The position numbers and the translations under genes were made by a program. Positions 24,176-36,435 of a stretch of DNA of 64,000 bases are shown one piece after another; the first letter of the stretch is position 1; every line of letters starts with the position of its first letter. The stretch comes from Psettodes erumei (taxonomy: Eukaryota > Chordata > Actinopteri > Pleuronectiformes > Psettodidae): positions 1 through 64,000 of the forward strand of contig JAFBJZ010000669.1 in the NCBI GenBank assembly GCA_016785225.1, in the 5' to 3' direction. A model generated the notes under the pieces. The model searched no databases. It saw only the letters and a program-made list of their open reading frames with translations, and was not told the DNA's origin.

Positions 24176-25997
24176 CTTGCAGGAATGTGTATAAAGACCT
24201 GCGTCAGATTGAGCTGGCGTGTGACACCCAGGAGGATGTGGACAGCTGGAAGGCTTCATTCCTCAGAGCTGGTGTTTACCCAGAGAAAGACCAGGTATGC
24301 AAAAGGCGTATCCGCGACAGACACAAGCCAGCATCAGATCACGCTCGCACGAACAAAAGAAACTTCCGCGTCCCTGCTCCTGCAGCCGTCTCATCTTCTC
24401 CCTCCATCTTGTCTCCTCCAGCCTGAGAACGAAGACGCGATGAATCCTAGCGACACCGTGTCCATGGACCCTCAGCTAGAACGCCAAGTGGAGACCATCC
24501 GCAATCTTGTGGACTCCTACATCGGCATCGTCAACAAGTCCATCAGAGACCTCATGCCCAAGACCATCATGCACCTCATGATCAACAGTGTACGTCTTCT
24601 GCCTTTTCTGTCTCCTTTCAGTACTCGACCCGAAGGGTTCTGAGATCAAGAGAAGACTGGAAGTCGATATTAATCGCCCTCCCTTCCCTCTGCCCCCCAC
24701 CCCCAGGCGAAGGACTTCATCCACTCTGAGCTGTTGGCCTACCTGTACTCAGCGGGAGACCAGGGCAGTTTGATGGAGGAGTCGGCAGAGCAGGCTCAGA
24801 GGAGAGATGAGATGCTGAGGATGTATCACGCTCTGAAAGAGGCCCTGGTCATCATCGGAGACATCAGCACCACCACCATTTCCGTGCCGGTGCCTCCGCC
24901 GGTGGACGACACCTGGATAGCGAAGGACTCAAGGTGACGGACGTGAAAACTTGAACAGGCAGACAGGCGGTAACGAAGCGAGATGTCGATGCCACGGTGT
25001 CGTTGTGGTTCTCTTTTGTTGGTAAAAAAAAAAAAAAATGTATCAATTTCAAAAATCAGTAAACAGAAACATCTTGACATTGTATGTCGCTATATAAGCA
25101 GGGAGTACAGATTATTAAAATAAAATGTATTCCTATAAAAATGATAAATATAATTAGCCTCAACTGGAAATTAACTGCAAAGTGGATGTTTTTCTGGACG
25201 AAAAAAAGAATTCGCCTCATGCTTACTGCTAAAACACAAGCTGAATTAATTATTCAGTGTATCCAGCAGGGGTCCCCAAGTGGCTATCGAATTATTTCTT
25301 CTCAGCCTCCGAGTGATTATTTTGGCTTAACCTCGCAGACCGCAGTTAGAACAAGTGCATTTCTCAGGCTACTTTCATCTCATTTAATCTCAACGAGTCT
25401 TAGAGATAGCTATCGCAGTTTCAAATGTAACCTTTTACTTTAAAGAATTCCCTCCTCCTTTCTCAGTCTTCAGTCAGCGTCCCGCCCGGCCTCAGCAACA
25501 GCGCCCCCTCCCAGCCGACCGGCCGCGGCGAGGGGGCCCACCCCGGGGCCTCCGGCGCCCCTCAACCCCTCACCAGCGTTCGGAGCGCCGCCCGTGCCCT
25601 CGCGACCCGGCCCTCCCCCGGGGCAAACGGCTTACGCCGGCGATCCCAACTCCGTGCCGCTTGTCCCGTCGAGGCCGGCCCGCGTGCCTCCTGCGCTGCC
25701 GATGGGGATTCCCAGGTAATGTACACACGCGCACACACTAAATCCTATTGGTGTTGGCTTTGGTATTGCTGGTGAGGGGTCGTTCTGCAACTTTTTTTGG
25801 CTTTTGGTGGTCTGGGAATCACTGGTGCATGACTATCTCATGATATTTTGCCTCGCATGTGTCATCCCCCCTCCCTCCCCTCCCCCCCTCCCTCCTCCCC
25901 TCCGCTCTCTCACATCTCTTCCTGCAGCAGAAGACCCCCGGCTGCTCCCAACCGACCCACTGTCATACGTCCTTCAGAGCCCTCCCTGCTTGACTAG
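12756..25997 (+). CDS. dnm2: Dynamin-2 GTPase
   Basis: Large GTPase that constricts and cuts membrane necks in endocytosis and Golgi traffic. Exons: 12756-12916, 15185-15258, 15947-16096, 16185-16388, 17409-17507, 17724-17884, 18036-18178, 18264-18399, 18690-18757, 19101-19239 (10a) or 20186-20324 (10b), 21268-21354, 21508-21578, 22437-22491, 22750-22761, 23716-23826, 23963-24072, 24183-24294, 24422-24589, 24707-24933, 25467-25715, 25928-25997. Phases agree throughout and give 868 residues, close to human dynamin-2. Seen: P-loop GGQSAGKSS, DLPG, TKLD, stalk, PH domain (IRRGWLTI...), GED, and a proline-rich tail with several PSRP motifs. The ending RRPPAAPNRPTVIRPSEPSLLD-like pattern fits DNM2 better than DNM1 or DNM3, as does the GEIL microexon. 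Oddities: two GC-AG introns, one Asn fewer than human in the PH domain (TINIS), Cys in place of Arg in FEKCIEG, and a weak exon-7 donor. Confidence 0.95.
15424..15837 (-). mobile_element. Probable solo LTR in dnm2 intron 2
   Basis: Read on the minus strand this has LTR order: a TGTCC start, a TATA-like GTATAAAG (about 15625-15632), an AATTAAAG polyadenylation-type signal near 15490, and an end at GGTCCAACA (15424). An (AC)n run lies inside (15716-15743). The outer boundary (15795 or 15837) and a target duplication could not be fixed. Confidence 0.45.
16930..17240 (+). repeat. Dispersed teleost repeat copy 2
   Basis: Shares blocks with 5525-5890 (GTAGCATGCTAACAC, AAGATGGTGAATATG, TTATACCTGCTTAACTTCAGCATGTT). 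Includes a GAATAGAATAGAAGTACTTT segment at about 17125 that is itself a common fish interspersed motif. In dnm2 intron 4. Confidence 0.5.
19101..19239 (+). other. dnm2: dnm2 alternative exon 10a (stalk)
   Basis: 139-nt exon encoding TGLFTPDLAFEAIVKKQII... and ending TVRQCTNK. Same length and phases (2 in, 0 out) as exon 10b, so the two are interchangeable. Mutually exclusive use of 10a/10b is established for mammalian dynamins 1 and 2; here it is inferred from the duplicated exons. Confidence 0.9.
19736..19860 (+). repeat. Dispersed teleost repeat copy 3 (partial)
   Basis: Leading part of the same dispersed family (TTTCAAGGCAATCCATCCAAC, then GAGATATTTTATTCTGGAC) lying between dnm2 exons 10a and 10b. 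Confidence 0.4.
20186..20324 (+). other. dnm2: dnm2 alternative exon 10b (stalk)
   Basis: 139-nt exon with the same start (TGLFTPDLAFEAIVKKQVI) as 10a but a different second half, ending VALIRKCTEK. It keeps the frame when used in place of 10a; including both (278 nt) would shift the frame, supporting mutual exclusion. Confidence 0.9.
21355..21417. repeat. (GT)n microsatellite abutting the dnm2 exon 11 donor
   Basis: 63 nt of pure GT beginning exactly at the exon 11 splice donor (exon ends CCAG at 21354). Confidence 0.95.
22750..22761 (+). other. dnm2: dnm2 12-nt microexon (GEIL)
   Basis: Twelve in-frame bases coding Gly-Glu-Ile-Leu, flanked by GGCCCAG and GTAAGT. Human DNM2 isoforms differ by presence or absence of the same four residues just before the PH domain, so this is the fish counterpart. 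Confidence 0.85.
23443..23469 (+). other. dnm2: Candidate 27-nt cassette exon of dnm2
   Basis: A strong pyrimidine tract ending TTTGTCTGTCAG is followed by nine sense codons (SGKDRDEEK) and a GTGATT donor, phase 0 on both sides. It sits between the GEIL microexon and the first PH-domain exon. Use is inferred; I know of no described counterpart. Confidence 0.4.
24139..24172. repeat. (GT)n microsatellite in dnm2 intron
   Basis: GT run that forms part of the tract leading to the acceptor of the exon at 24183. Confidence 0.9.
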
Positions 25998-28900
25998 AAA
26001 CACGCACACAGACACATACGCAAACACACTTTTATATATTTCTCTTGAGGGGAGATAGTCATTAAAACTTCTTCATGTATATTCCTATAATACAAACTTT
26101 GTCCTACTGTAACTGGTAATCCGATGCTGTTTCAGTCTGTGCATTTGAGAATTTTGGACGTTGCGTGTAGGTCGCCTTTTTTTTTAACAAAGCACATGAT
26201 GAAATTTTCTGCTTTCAGTGTTTTACAAAAGGGATAAATTTGATGATTTATTGATTTAAAGTTCCTGAAGCAAGCGGGTCATCTTGAAGTTTGGTTTCAT
26301 TTGAAATGAAATGTCTTTAAAACATTCATCACTTTTTTTTATAATGGTATGGAAACACTTTTAGAAGTAATTCTTTTTTTTTTTTAAGAGTCGTATTCTT
26401 GCTAATGTTTTGTCGATAATCTCACACACTAAGCACCTCATTAAGAAAGCAGCACTTTTTGATAAAGTCCCTGTCCTCTTCGTTGTTGGTAGATTTTCAA
26501 AGTCAGCCTTCGAATGAGGTTATTAAAATGAGACTGAACGGTGGAATTTGTATTTTGAGCATTTTAACTAATTACTTTATTACATGTTTTTACAAGTACA
26601 GGTAGGCTGTAGTATTTCTCCTTTGTGGACCAATTAAACGTGAGACAGAGGAGGAGGATGGCTGCGGGGAGGCACTGCAGCAGTGGGATGGCTTCTGGTC
26701 CGTTACTGCTAATTAGACAGTCTCTGACATTTACCTCCCTCCACTCGGTGAAAAAAAAACAAGGGCCTTGAGCACAAATAATTTTGTAATTACATCAGAG
26801 GTCATCATCTTAAAAAAGCCATAGCGAAAGAAATAAAAATCATTTAAGAAAAGAGGGCCTCTCTTTCAGAGGGTGTATGAAGTGAATAAACAAATAAGAA
26901 ACGAAGGCGTGGTGGCTGCTGCTTCTTCTTCTTTTTCTCTTTCTTTTCACTTCCCCTTCTTTCCTCAAGTCTGTCTTTTGGTTTGGCAGGGTTTTTTTTT
27001 TTAACATCTCATTTAATGTAGCTGTCATGCAACATGGCGTTCCCGTGCGCAAACCGTAGACGCGCAGCACATGCTTCCTGTCGCGACCTGGTACGTGTAG
27101 AGTTCAGGACCGTCTGATGTGCATGACAGACGGATGATGAGAACTGCGCAGAGCCAGAACGTTTCTCTGCGCGCAGCCTGGCATGACTTTCTGTCCCTCC
27201 CGTATGATGGAGCTGTGGGTCACCATGGTAACCGTGGTTGCCAGTGGCAACACAGAGTAAAGCTAGTGTTACACATTGCTTGTGGACACGGAGCTGTACG
27301 GGAATGAATGAAGGTATGCATCCCCCCCTCGTCCCCCGCTCCTCTGTTTTCTCGAGATCTTCTCCTTCTCCATCGCCTGTGTTTGCGCCCCGTGTGCGTG
27401 TCGCTGATGAGCTATTATCACATTTATCTTGTCACGGCCTTCTCACGCAGGCGACCTCCACACGTTCCTTCTCGTCCCAGCCACTGGTGAGGGAAGCGGA
27501 TGTTGCCTCCTCAAACTTGGACTCGCGGTGGCTCAGTCAGCGGGGGCCCGTGGAGTCCAACCCGCTGGATGCACGTGGAATTAGAAGTTCGGCTGCATCA
27601 CTAAGTGTCTGGAGCTGAGCTGAGTGCAATTTCTAGTGAGAGAGGTGATGCAGAAGTACTGGGTAAAGATTCTGGTTAGTTGTGGCCCCGCGATGTAAAG
27701 ATTGAATGCAGATGAAATAATGATGAAATGATTATGAATGATGAAATAACACAGAACAGCAGTGATCTCTGTACATACAGTTATTAAGCTTGCACGTTAT
27801 TTGTAGTATTTCCTGTATACCCGTAGGTTTGGTTCCTCGCTTGAAATGTTTTTCAACCCTGAGAAATGAAAAGTGAATGAAATTTAAAAAAGGCTCTCCA
27901 TCAATTTAAAAGATCTAGAAATGGAATCTTGGCAAAAAAAAGCATGGTACACATACAGTATACATACAGTACAATGTGTTGTTATATTTTCCTTCATGAA
28001 TCAAGAATACAGTAACTGGCACACCAGCAGTTTTTTATTTATATACACCACATACCATGAACTATTTGTTTTAACTTAACTCATTACTCGCCTCACTTGT
28101 CACTTTACACCGCATGATAAAGCAGCAAGTATCTTATCAAATATGACTCGGTATTTAACCTTTTAACTGGTTGAACTGGGTGTCACACAGTAGCAAAGCT
28201 CTTTTAGTAAACGGCCGTATGAAGTTTTTCGATCAGGTCAGACATTCAGGGAAGCAGTACCTGCTAAAATAAAATATACGTATTTATACATGCTGGTCAC
28301 TGGAAACCGCTGCGACGAGCTGTCGTTAAAATTACGAGCTGCGAACATGATCAGACATATAGGATTTCTTCCTGTGCTTCACGACACGATGGGCTGAAAG
28401 GTTTCTCGTGAATTAAGCGCACGGGAAGCAACTTTTTCTTTTCATCCACGGTGACGAGAGCAGAAAAGCGCAAAACCTTTTGCTTTCTTACAGAACACAT
28501 TTATTTAAAGGTTGTTCATTGGCCAGCTCTTGTTGCTTTTCATTCTAAAAAAACAACTTGTATCAAACCAAGTATTTACTATGTAAAAAAAAAAAAAGCA
28601 TTTATTAATATCAATGAAAACCTGATTATCTTCTTTATCTTATAGAATATGTAAAAAAAAAAAAATCACTCCATGGCTGTATGAGTACAAACAAAATTTT
28701 ACATTCTGTTGACACAGTAAACACACATTAGGATAAAAGCAAGTTTGATCGTTACGGAAACACAAACGCACACCTAACAACCTGTATTTCCACACGACTT
28801 ATCTTAATGCATATGTGAACTGACATACATGTGCGTCTGCAGGAGTACAGACGCACAAATGCCTTTGCCCACCGGATAACCTCCTGTTTGTTACTCTTTA

Positions 28901-29544
28901 TTCGGATTTATCAACATGGACTTGTACTGGCACATAAAAAGAAATCAGTAACGTCTCAAACAAAGAAGAAGAAGAAAAAAAAACATCGAGCACTAAGGCT
29001 GTTACCGACTTTCGGACAAGCTGAAAACTCCCCAATATAATGGCAGGATCTCACACTGGCAGGAATACGCCAACAACGCTATTGCACATTCTCATCTCTT
29101 GTAAACTGGCAAACCAGGAGTCACGTGGATCAGTTTTTCACTTGTGTTTTATCACCGACCTTTAACCTTCTGTGGGGATAATTTCACCTTTTGAGAACCC
29201 CCCCCAGAAAAAACAAAAAAACACTCAGACAGTTTCGAAAAAGCAGGAAAGCATTTACACAACAGTTTGTTCCGTCTACATGGGCCGTGTCTTTCACAAT
29301 GCATTTCCTTGTCGGTTTGACATTTGACATTAAAGGCACTGGATGAAATTAAAACAAAAGAAGATTTTAGAAAACAAACCCAAAAGATCCCCCGGAGCTG
29401 ATGTTTGACGCCGGTATTCACGTGGCCAGAATGAGAAGTAACGGGGGGGGCGAGACTGAATGGGCAACCAGCTCCACCTCTTTTGGGATGTTGGGGGACC
29501 TTTCTCCTTCGCGGCCTGCCTTGAAACGCGGCGCGCTGTTCCCT
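25998..29544. other. 3' UTRs and spacer between convergent dnm2 and tmed1
   Basis: No coding exon seen. dnm2 3' UTR starts at 25998; an AATAAA at 26832-26837 is a candidate end. On the minus strand the tmed1 3' UTR starts below 29545, with a TTTATT (AATAAA on the minus strand) at 28500-28505 as a candidate end. The rest is ordinary single-copy-looking sequence with short poly-A runs. Confidence 0.5.
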
Positions 29545-31048
29545 CTACGTGCAGACCCTCCGCTTGTCGTCAAACAGCTTACGAACGGTGTAGACCTGGG
29601 AGCAGACAGGAAAACAGACAGGCGCTCGGTACCGGGATCCCATCTGCTTGTGAGCCCTCAGGGGTGCGATTACCCCACACCAAACCCCCGGCGCTCCGTT
29701 TACCTGAGTGAGGGCCACACTCAGCATCACCAGCAGACAGGCGCAGGACCAGAACGACACCCTCCAGAGGTTATCCTCCAGAAGGTTGCGGTCCCGCGCC
29801 TCGAAGGCCCGCAGCACCGTTTGCATCTGCCGGCTGCGCTCCAAGCGCCTGTGCAGAGAGTCCATGGACTCCTGAGGAGAACAAACGATAGTCGCGGTGA
29901 GAGAGAGAGGGGAAGGAATGACTCGACGGGTAAGGCGTTTTTCCACCGCCGACACGTCCTCAGCCGAGGAACTCGTTTAAAAGCGGCCGGCTGCTGCTTC
30001 GAGAGTTTCTTCCTGCGTCAGAAGCGGTCGGCCCGGGAGACCGTGCTACAGGCTCATGCAGCCGTTGCTGTGGTTTGGTTGGTACATGTCGTCTGATCTG
30101 CGGACGAGCAGAAGCTCTGATGTAAGCACGCGGAAGTGGATGCGTGAGCTGAAGGCGAACGCTGACGTTATTCGACATTTTCCGCGCTGTCAGCAACTCC
30201 CATGTGAAGACCAAAACCAATACTGTCAATACTTTCCCACTTCCCCTTCCAGTCTCTTTCGACTGAAGGTGAAAGAAACATGAAAGAGAGTCACAGTTTG
30301 ATTTGTTTTCTTGAAATTCCAAATAAGGTAATAAAACAGACAGGCACTCGGATTTTAAACAAACCGTACTCAAACAGGAGATAGTAGTGCCTTTGTGGGA
30401 ACCCTTTTCTGCCGCGGATTAATTCACATTTTGTGATGTAGTTAGTGTTCACAGCAAGTTACGATTAATATCATTTGGTTCAGAGGCAAGGGCAGATCTA
30501 AATTTTCTTTAGAAAGACTCATTTTTTGGGAGAGGGCCAATCTCTTGCACAACAACCTCTCCTTGTCTTGCCTAGAAGTTGTTTAGTTGTTGTTTAAGTA
30601 TATCTTGCCCAACAACAGGGGTTTGTTTGCCATTTTCATTTCTACACCTCAAAACATGCGTCTCACCCGGATGTCCTCCAGCTTGTACTCCAGCAGGTTC
30701 CCATCAGGCTCCTCTAAGCCCACCCACTCCTCATCTCCGCCCACATCTCCCCCTTGACCGTCGATGATGATCTCGAAGAACACCATTTTCTCCGAGAAGT
30801 GACTGAAGCTGTTGTCGAAGCAGATCTGATAGTCTCCCTCGTCTGTCGGCTCCACCCTGGAAAGCAAGGGCACAGAGGTCAAGAGGACCGGTGCGACGGA
30901 GCTGGGAAATGAACTGCGGCCCGGGTCCGAGGCGGGACTAACGTGTGGACTCCGTCAGAGCGTCGGGACTCCATGACGAGCTGAATGCCCTCTGGAGAGA
31001 AGACGGTGAAGTCAACATCCATACCAGCGCCTGCTATCACCTGGAGGC

Positions 31049-31087
<39 letters not shown>

Positions 31088-32747
31088 TGCGCGCAGTGAG
31101 CAGCAGGCAGAATTTTCTTCTTCGTGAGACTAGTTCTGTTTTATGAGACAGTGACAGTTGAGAGATAGAGACAAGGGACACGCAGCGACGATCATACCAC
31201 TCACACTGCAGTTATATGGCATGTGTCTGAACCACATGGCCACCGGCTGACCGAGGTCAAATGTTTGCCGTGAGAGATTACAATGCTCTCTTTTCGACTC
31301 TCCCACTAAACAAGCACACTGTGGACGAGCCGGACTTTACGCTGTGAGGCGTTTTCCTGTGTAAATATGTGACTTTAAAGCCACGTTTAGGGTGGCTTCG
31401 GTTTCTGCACGCTTACATGTGTTGCAAACTTAAATCGAAATTGATTAAAAAAAACCACCTACGTTTTTGCCCACCAGTCTCTCAGTCGATAAGCCATACA
31501 TTTTTTTTGGCAAATTTATCAAAAATCAAAAACCTGCGATCTGCATGTCAGGACAAACACGGGGCCCTGAATGCCAATTCCTCCCCGTAGACCTATGTGA
31601 TAAAATTGTGTCAAAGCACAGATCAGGACACAGGCCTCTCTAACAGAACTGCCGTCCTCATCCTCCTGCCATCCCTGGGATGACTGTCTCAGCAGCACAC
31701 CATCGGTGAGCGAAAGGCCAGTGGAAGCCTGCTTGGAGTTCACTATATGGCTTACAAACGACCCAGAGGGCGTGAGGAAGAGGATTCTTTGAGCAGACCT
31801 CCAAATATTATATATGGTCGCCACCGGGGCACTGCTCATCATCACCTGGATGATACCATCCCTTAGGGGAAGCGTGGTGGTGGCAGCATCACAGGACTGG
31901 TCAGAATTGAGGGAAAGATGAATGCAGCCGAATACAGAGAGGTCCTTGAAATGTGATATCGTTGGGTTTTTGGCCGTTGGGATACTTCCCCTTCCAGTTC
32001 CTTCACCACTGACCTGGGTGGACCCGGACCAGGATCTCCCTTCAGGTATTCAACTTGCCAGATGACCAGAGCTACCAGGAACTTTCGGTTTAGTATTTAC
32101 ATAATGACTCCTTCTCACTCACAACGAGCAGTGTGTGGTTTATTATCGCCCGCACAATAAAAATTTTCAATACTGATGTTTAAAAAGTCAAGCACTGGTC
32201 TATTTCAAGAGGCACTTCGTGCATTGGAGTCTCGCGCAAAGGGTGCGAGATAAATCTAGTTTGACTTAACGTTACGGAAGCTGTGAGCTGTTTCGATGGA
32301 ACTGTTATTTGTTAGTTACCTTATTGGTCACGTGAACGCCAACAGCGCTAAATCGATGAGGATATGAGCTGTCATTCGTCCGCAGCCGCGGTACCGCGCT
32401 GGCTTATCGAAACACGCTAACAAGTACACCACCAGCAATGTATGCCAGCCCGCTGCGGAAATGGTCAGTGGCAATGGTCAGCCGTCGACAGCGTGTTCCC
32501 GTACTCCATATGCTGAAACGCACACGCACGCACGCACGCACACAGTTACCTGATACTCGACCTCCATCGTGCCATTCTTAACCGCTGCTTGAAAGAAACA
32601 CTCCGATTTTCCGGCTGGAAGCAGGAACGTGAATTCGCTGTCTAGGCTCTGTCCGAAACAGCGCACAGACCCTAAACACCACCCGAAAAAGACTGCGAGG
32701 ACGAGCGGCCGCCCTCCGCTGCCCTCTTTCCTCCGGAGAAGGTTCAT
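29545..32747 (-). CDS. tmed1: Tmed1, p24-family (emp24/GOLD) cargo receptor
   Basis: Type I protein of the early secretory pathway that cycles between ER and Golgi in COPI/COPII vesicles. Exons on the minus strand: 32747-32550, 31040-30943, 30856-30667, 29871-29704, 29595-29545; phases 0, 2, 0, 0 agree and give 234 residues (human TMED1 227). Seen in order: signal peptide (LVLAVFFGWCLGSVRC), GOLD domain with LPAGKSECFF and YQICFDNSFS cysteines, an acidic insertion rich in Gly/Asp (DGQGGDVGGDEEW), coiled-coil with LRAFEARDRNL, one membrane helix and the tail VYTVRKLFDDKRRVCT. MNLLRR is chosen as start because a signal peptide follows; an in-frame ATG upstream is less likely. In human TMED1 also lies beside DNM2, supporting the call. 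Confidence 0.92.
31051..31080. repeat. (AC)n microsatellite near tmed1 exon 2 acceptor
   Basis: AC run immediately upstream (minus-strand sense) of the acceptor of tmed1 exon 2. Confidence 0.9.
31690..31960 (+). mobile_element. Tc1-like transposase relic in tmed1 intron 1
   Basis: The plus strand holds decayed Tc1-transposase coding words: GKR-GGGSIT then GLVRIEGKMNAAEYREVLE at about 31866-31955, matching the conserved segment around the family's GGGSxMxWG and RIxGxMN motifs, with the intervening LWGCF part deleted. Preceding sequence is weakly similar. No terminal repeats seen, so dead. Confidence 0.65.
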
Positions 32748-35700
32748 TGTGAAGATATCCCCACACACGGCGCTATCTAAGTTCAGCCATCTCCTTCGCA
32801 TCCCTCTTCCGCAGCAGAACTTTGCTGTGTTGTGATTGGACGGGGGCCCGCGAACGAGAGCGGCGCCGCTAACCAATCAGAAGAGGAAGAGTAGCAATCC
32901 CCTCCAATCAGTGCAGTGCTGAGGGCTTCACACAGAGTCATCGTTACCGTTTCTATAGCTACTGTATGACCCTTATGTATACGTTGTATAATATTTCTGT
33001 CACACATTGGAGCCTCTGCAGTGGTAAATACGACCAATACTTAGGCCGTATGCGTCAAAAGTCAAAATTAGTACATAGATAAAGTGATACAGCATGCGTC
33101 ACTGGATTAACCTTTTAAGTGGCCTCAGGCCAAAGTTTTTGTGATGGACCCCTACTGGCCACAGTATAGACACTTCCCCAGGCACCAAGAAACCCACGAC
33201 TAAACTGGAGTAGAACTGATAAGTCACGTCTGCTGTTTTTTCACAGCAGACATGTGACTTGACTAGACTTGTCCCCAAGGCCCAGGTGTTCCTGATAATA
33301 TTAAGGAGGGCTCTGTTGCATTCCCAGTAATCAAATTAAATGTTTACACCTGTGCTTAAAATTCAACGGCGCCGACCTCTCATATGCAGCAGTGCAGACG
33401 TATACTGTACTACTCCTGCTTAGTGACATATGCTGGTTACCTAGTTGTAGCCACTCATTTTCCAATAACATATAGCCGAGGCTACAATTTCCTGATGAAC
33501 TACCAATGCCACTTAAAACTGGTGTACAGTTCTGTGGCTCTGTGACCTGACAATAGACTGCCACATTCTGATCGAAATGCAGTTTTAATGAAAAATGTGT
33601 GATTTTACAACAAGTGCTGCACTAAAGCGTATATATTTAAAATTTTTAGCTTTACTGATAATGTAACATGTATTTTCATGGCTTTAACCAAAGAAATATT
33701 AGAACTAACTTTATCAGTAATAGAAATATTACACCTGGCACACCAATAGCATTTGCATTGTTTTGCGATGTCAGATTTACTTGTGAAATCCATCATACTT
33801 TGGATTGCATATGATTTGCCATTGGAACATTAATACCTGTTGTATATTGTTTATTATTCACCATAAATAGCAGATTTAATGGCATGTGCCATGTATGAAT
33901 TACAAGTTTGACAGTGAGCCTACATGCACGATCAGCAGGACCTTGAAACTGAAGTAGCTAAATGGAATTGAGCCATAATAATTTCACAATTAACCTCACT
34001 ACTCTCACTACAGAGAAATGTCAAAACAAGTGTGAATAATAAATCCCTGATACAACTGAGTCCAAGCTCAAGTGCTGGTATTGTGTGTGTGAGTTCACTG
34101 TAATGCTTAATGTAATAAGCAGCGAAGAAAATGGGAAGTGTGAAGAAAATCAGAAACATTGCAGATTTTGTGAAGGGAATGCGTGTGAAATTGCAATAGA
34201 GCGCAATATAGGACATGTTATATGGCATCAATATGATTTTTATTTGTACAGTTTTTATTATACAAAGTTGATTATTTCTTTGTATTATCACTTACACAAT
34301 GACTGGACTCACATGGGTGCATCAATTCCTCAGTAACTTGTTAACAAGTCAACTCTTGTTGACAAGCAACAGCCATGCTCAGACCTATCACAACTGTATA
34401 CTTCCGTCTGTCCTCCCTCCTCTTTATCTCCTCTGAACACAATGTGCATTTGTGTGTGTGTGCGCGCGCCTGTGTGTGTACCCGCATAGCAAGTCAGAGC
34501 GTATGTAGTGTAGTTTCGACATAAGGAGTTTCTCATGTTAAACAGCCCCCGCCTACAGTACAGAGAAAAAAAAGCAGATTTGGTTTCAAATTGCCACAAG
34601 TTTCAGGCAGAGAGTGAATCATCTCTTATTCTTTCTCTTATTTACTAGTCATAACAGTTGACACAGCGTTTAACATCAGTGAAATGCTTGAAGATGTACT
34701 TGATAAGGAAGACAACCAAAGTTTAGAGACGGTTTAGAGATATGGGATGAAAAACCATTAGCGAAACAAAGAAAGATTGATAAACAACACAAATGGCCTT
34801 TTATAAAGTGGTGGGATGTTGCAGTATAACAAAATGGACAAAGTGAACTTTGAAACAGAAAACAAGCATTCATGAATCACACGTAATAAAAAAGGAAGAG
34901 ACAGAGAATACTCAGTGAAGCAACACAGTGACAGTAAACATTGAAGAAAAAAAAATGGAAAAATTATTGCCAAATCACAGCTTATGTTTTGATCTGCAGT
35001 TGCACTGTCATCAATCCTCTGCAACAAATTACTCATTCTCATTAGCTGCAGGGTGCTTGGCTGAAGTCACAAAGTGAAATTAAAAGGAACCTGTTGCCTA
35101 AAGCATCACCCGTGACATTTCTACAGGTAAATATGTAGGAAAGAAGTGACGGACCTGACAGACAGCCTTTGTAAGTGTCACAGTGATGCTCATTTTACTG
35201 TATTAAAGCACTGTCTGGTGGCAGCAGTCGTAGCCAAAGTATAGATGTGAGTTAAATGCCTTAACAACTCAAAGCCCGAATCAAAAATATTCCCAATGCA
35301 TGGCTCAACTAGAAAAAGTGAATTTCCCCAAAACACAAAACAAACCAAAACTGTTCGGCAGAGCATGAGACACCAGGAGTGAAAAATTGAAGAGAGAAAA
35401 GGAAGTGTCAGCTGAGGGAAGATAACTACAATATATGCAGTAGTCGTAGGGAGTGTCCCATGCACACTACTCTCTCTCTCTCTCTGTCTGCCTCTTCCCC
35501 ATGTCATCTTCATTTCCTTCTTACTTTAGCTTGAAAAGCAATATTAGTGATAGCTGACAGCAGGCGAGTGAACAAAAGAGGTGAGGGAGAACTGAAATCT
35601 CTATGTAGTGCAGACAGAGGGCTTTTTTTCTCAGAATATTTCAGGGCTCTTTGCTAATGTAACTTTTACTTTTTGTGCTGCTGGATGATTGACTGAGTTG

Positions 35701-36140
35701 TGGAGGAACATCTGGTGCACATTTAAATCCAAGGTAATGTCCCTCACTCAAAATGCCTTAAACAAAATGTTAGGATATTGGTTCTCTGCTTCTGATTAAC
35801 TGTATCTACTGCCGCTACTCTTTCTTGCGCGCTTGCAGTAGTGAGTATGTAGAAATCACTTAGGTTCCTCGAATCTGGTTGCATCGCAATTTACTGAAAT
35901 CAGAGTAAGCAAAACCCCTGTGGCTATGTTTTCATGTGTCTGTCCCACATCTCTCTCTTTCAGTCTGATTGTTTCAGTTATTTTTTTGTCATTTCTCTAC
36001 TGTCGTCTTTTTTTTTCATTGGTCTTTCTGTTCCCTGTTTCTTTGCTCTACCTAACCCCAACCCGGTCTCTTTTAGTATCCCTTTCTTCACCACATCAGG
36101 CCCCTTCCACCTTTAGCACCATCGTGCTCGGTGGCGTGCG
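32748..36140. other. Spacer between divergent tmed1 and tnfsf14
   Basis: No coding exon seen. The tmed1 promoter should lie in the GC-richer 32750-32940. Near tnfsf14, a possible non-coding first exon ends with CCAAG|GTAATG at about 35732, and a pyrimidine-rich tract ending CTTTAG at 36115 would be its acceptor; this is inference. Confidence 0.45.
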
Positions 36141-36389
36141 ATGGCAGAGGGCGGCGTGGGTACGTGCCCCCAGGTGTTTGTGGTGGATAGTCACTCAAAC
36201 TACGTCTCCATGCCCAGCGAGAAGAAACCAGTCTGTGCGAAAGTCAGCCAAAGGTTTCTCCTCCTGCTGGTGGGACTGACCATGCTGGGGCTTGTCACGC
36301 AGGGATTTTTCATCTACAGGCTGTACAAAAAAACTGAGGTGAGGCTGATGCCTGCATGTGATTGTGTGTGTCTGAGCTGGTCGCGTGTT

Positions 36390-36435
<46 letters not shown>

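Noticed and set aside
23906..24643. 245-codon ORF across dnm2 PH/GED exons
   Set aside because: It contains true exons joined through introns including a GT repeat (poly Cys-Val); spliced exons explain the coding parts.
29401..30096. 231-codon plus-strand ORF
   Set aside because: Antisense shadow of the last tmed1 exons.
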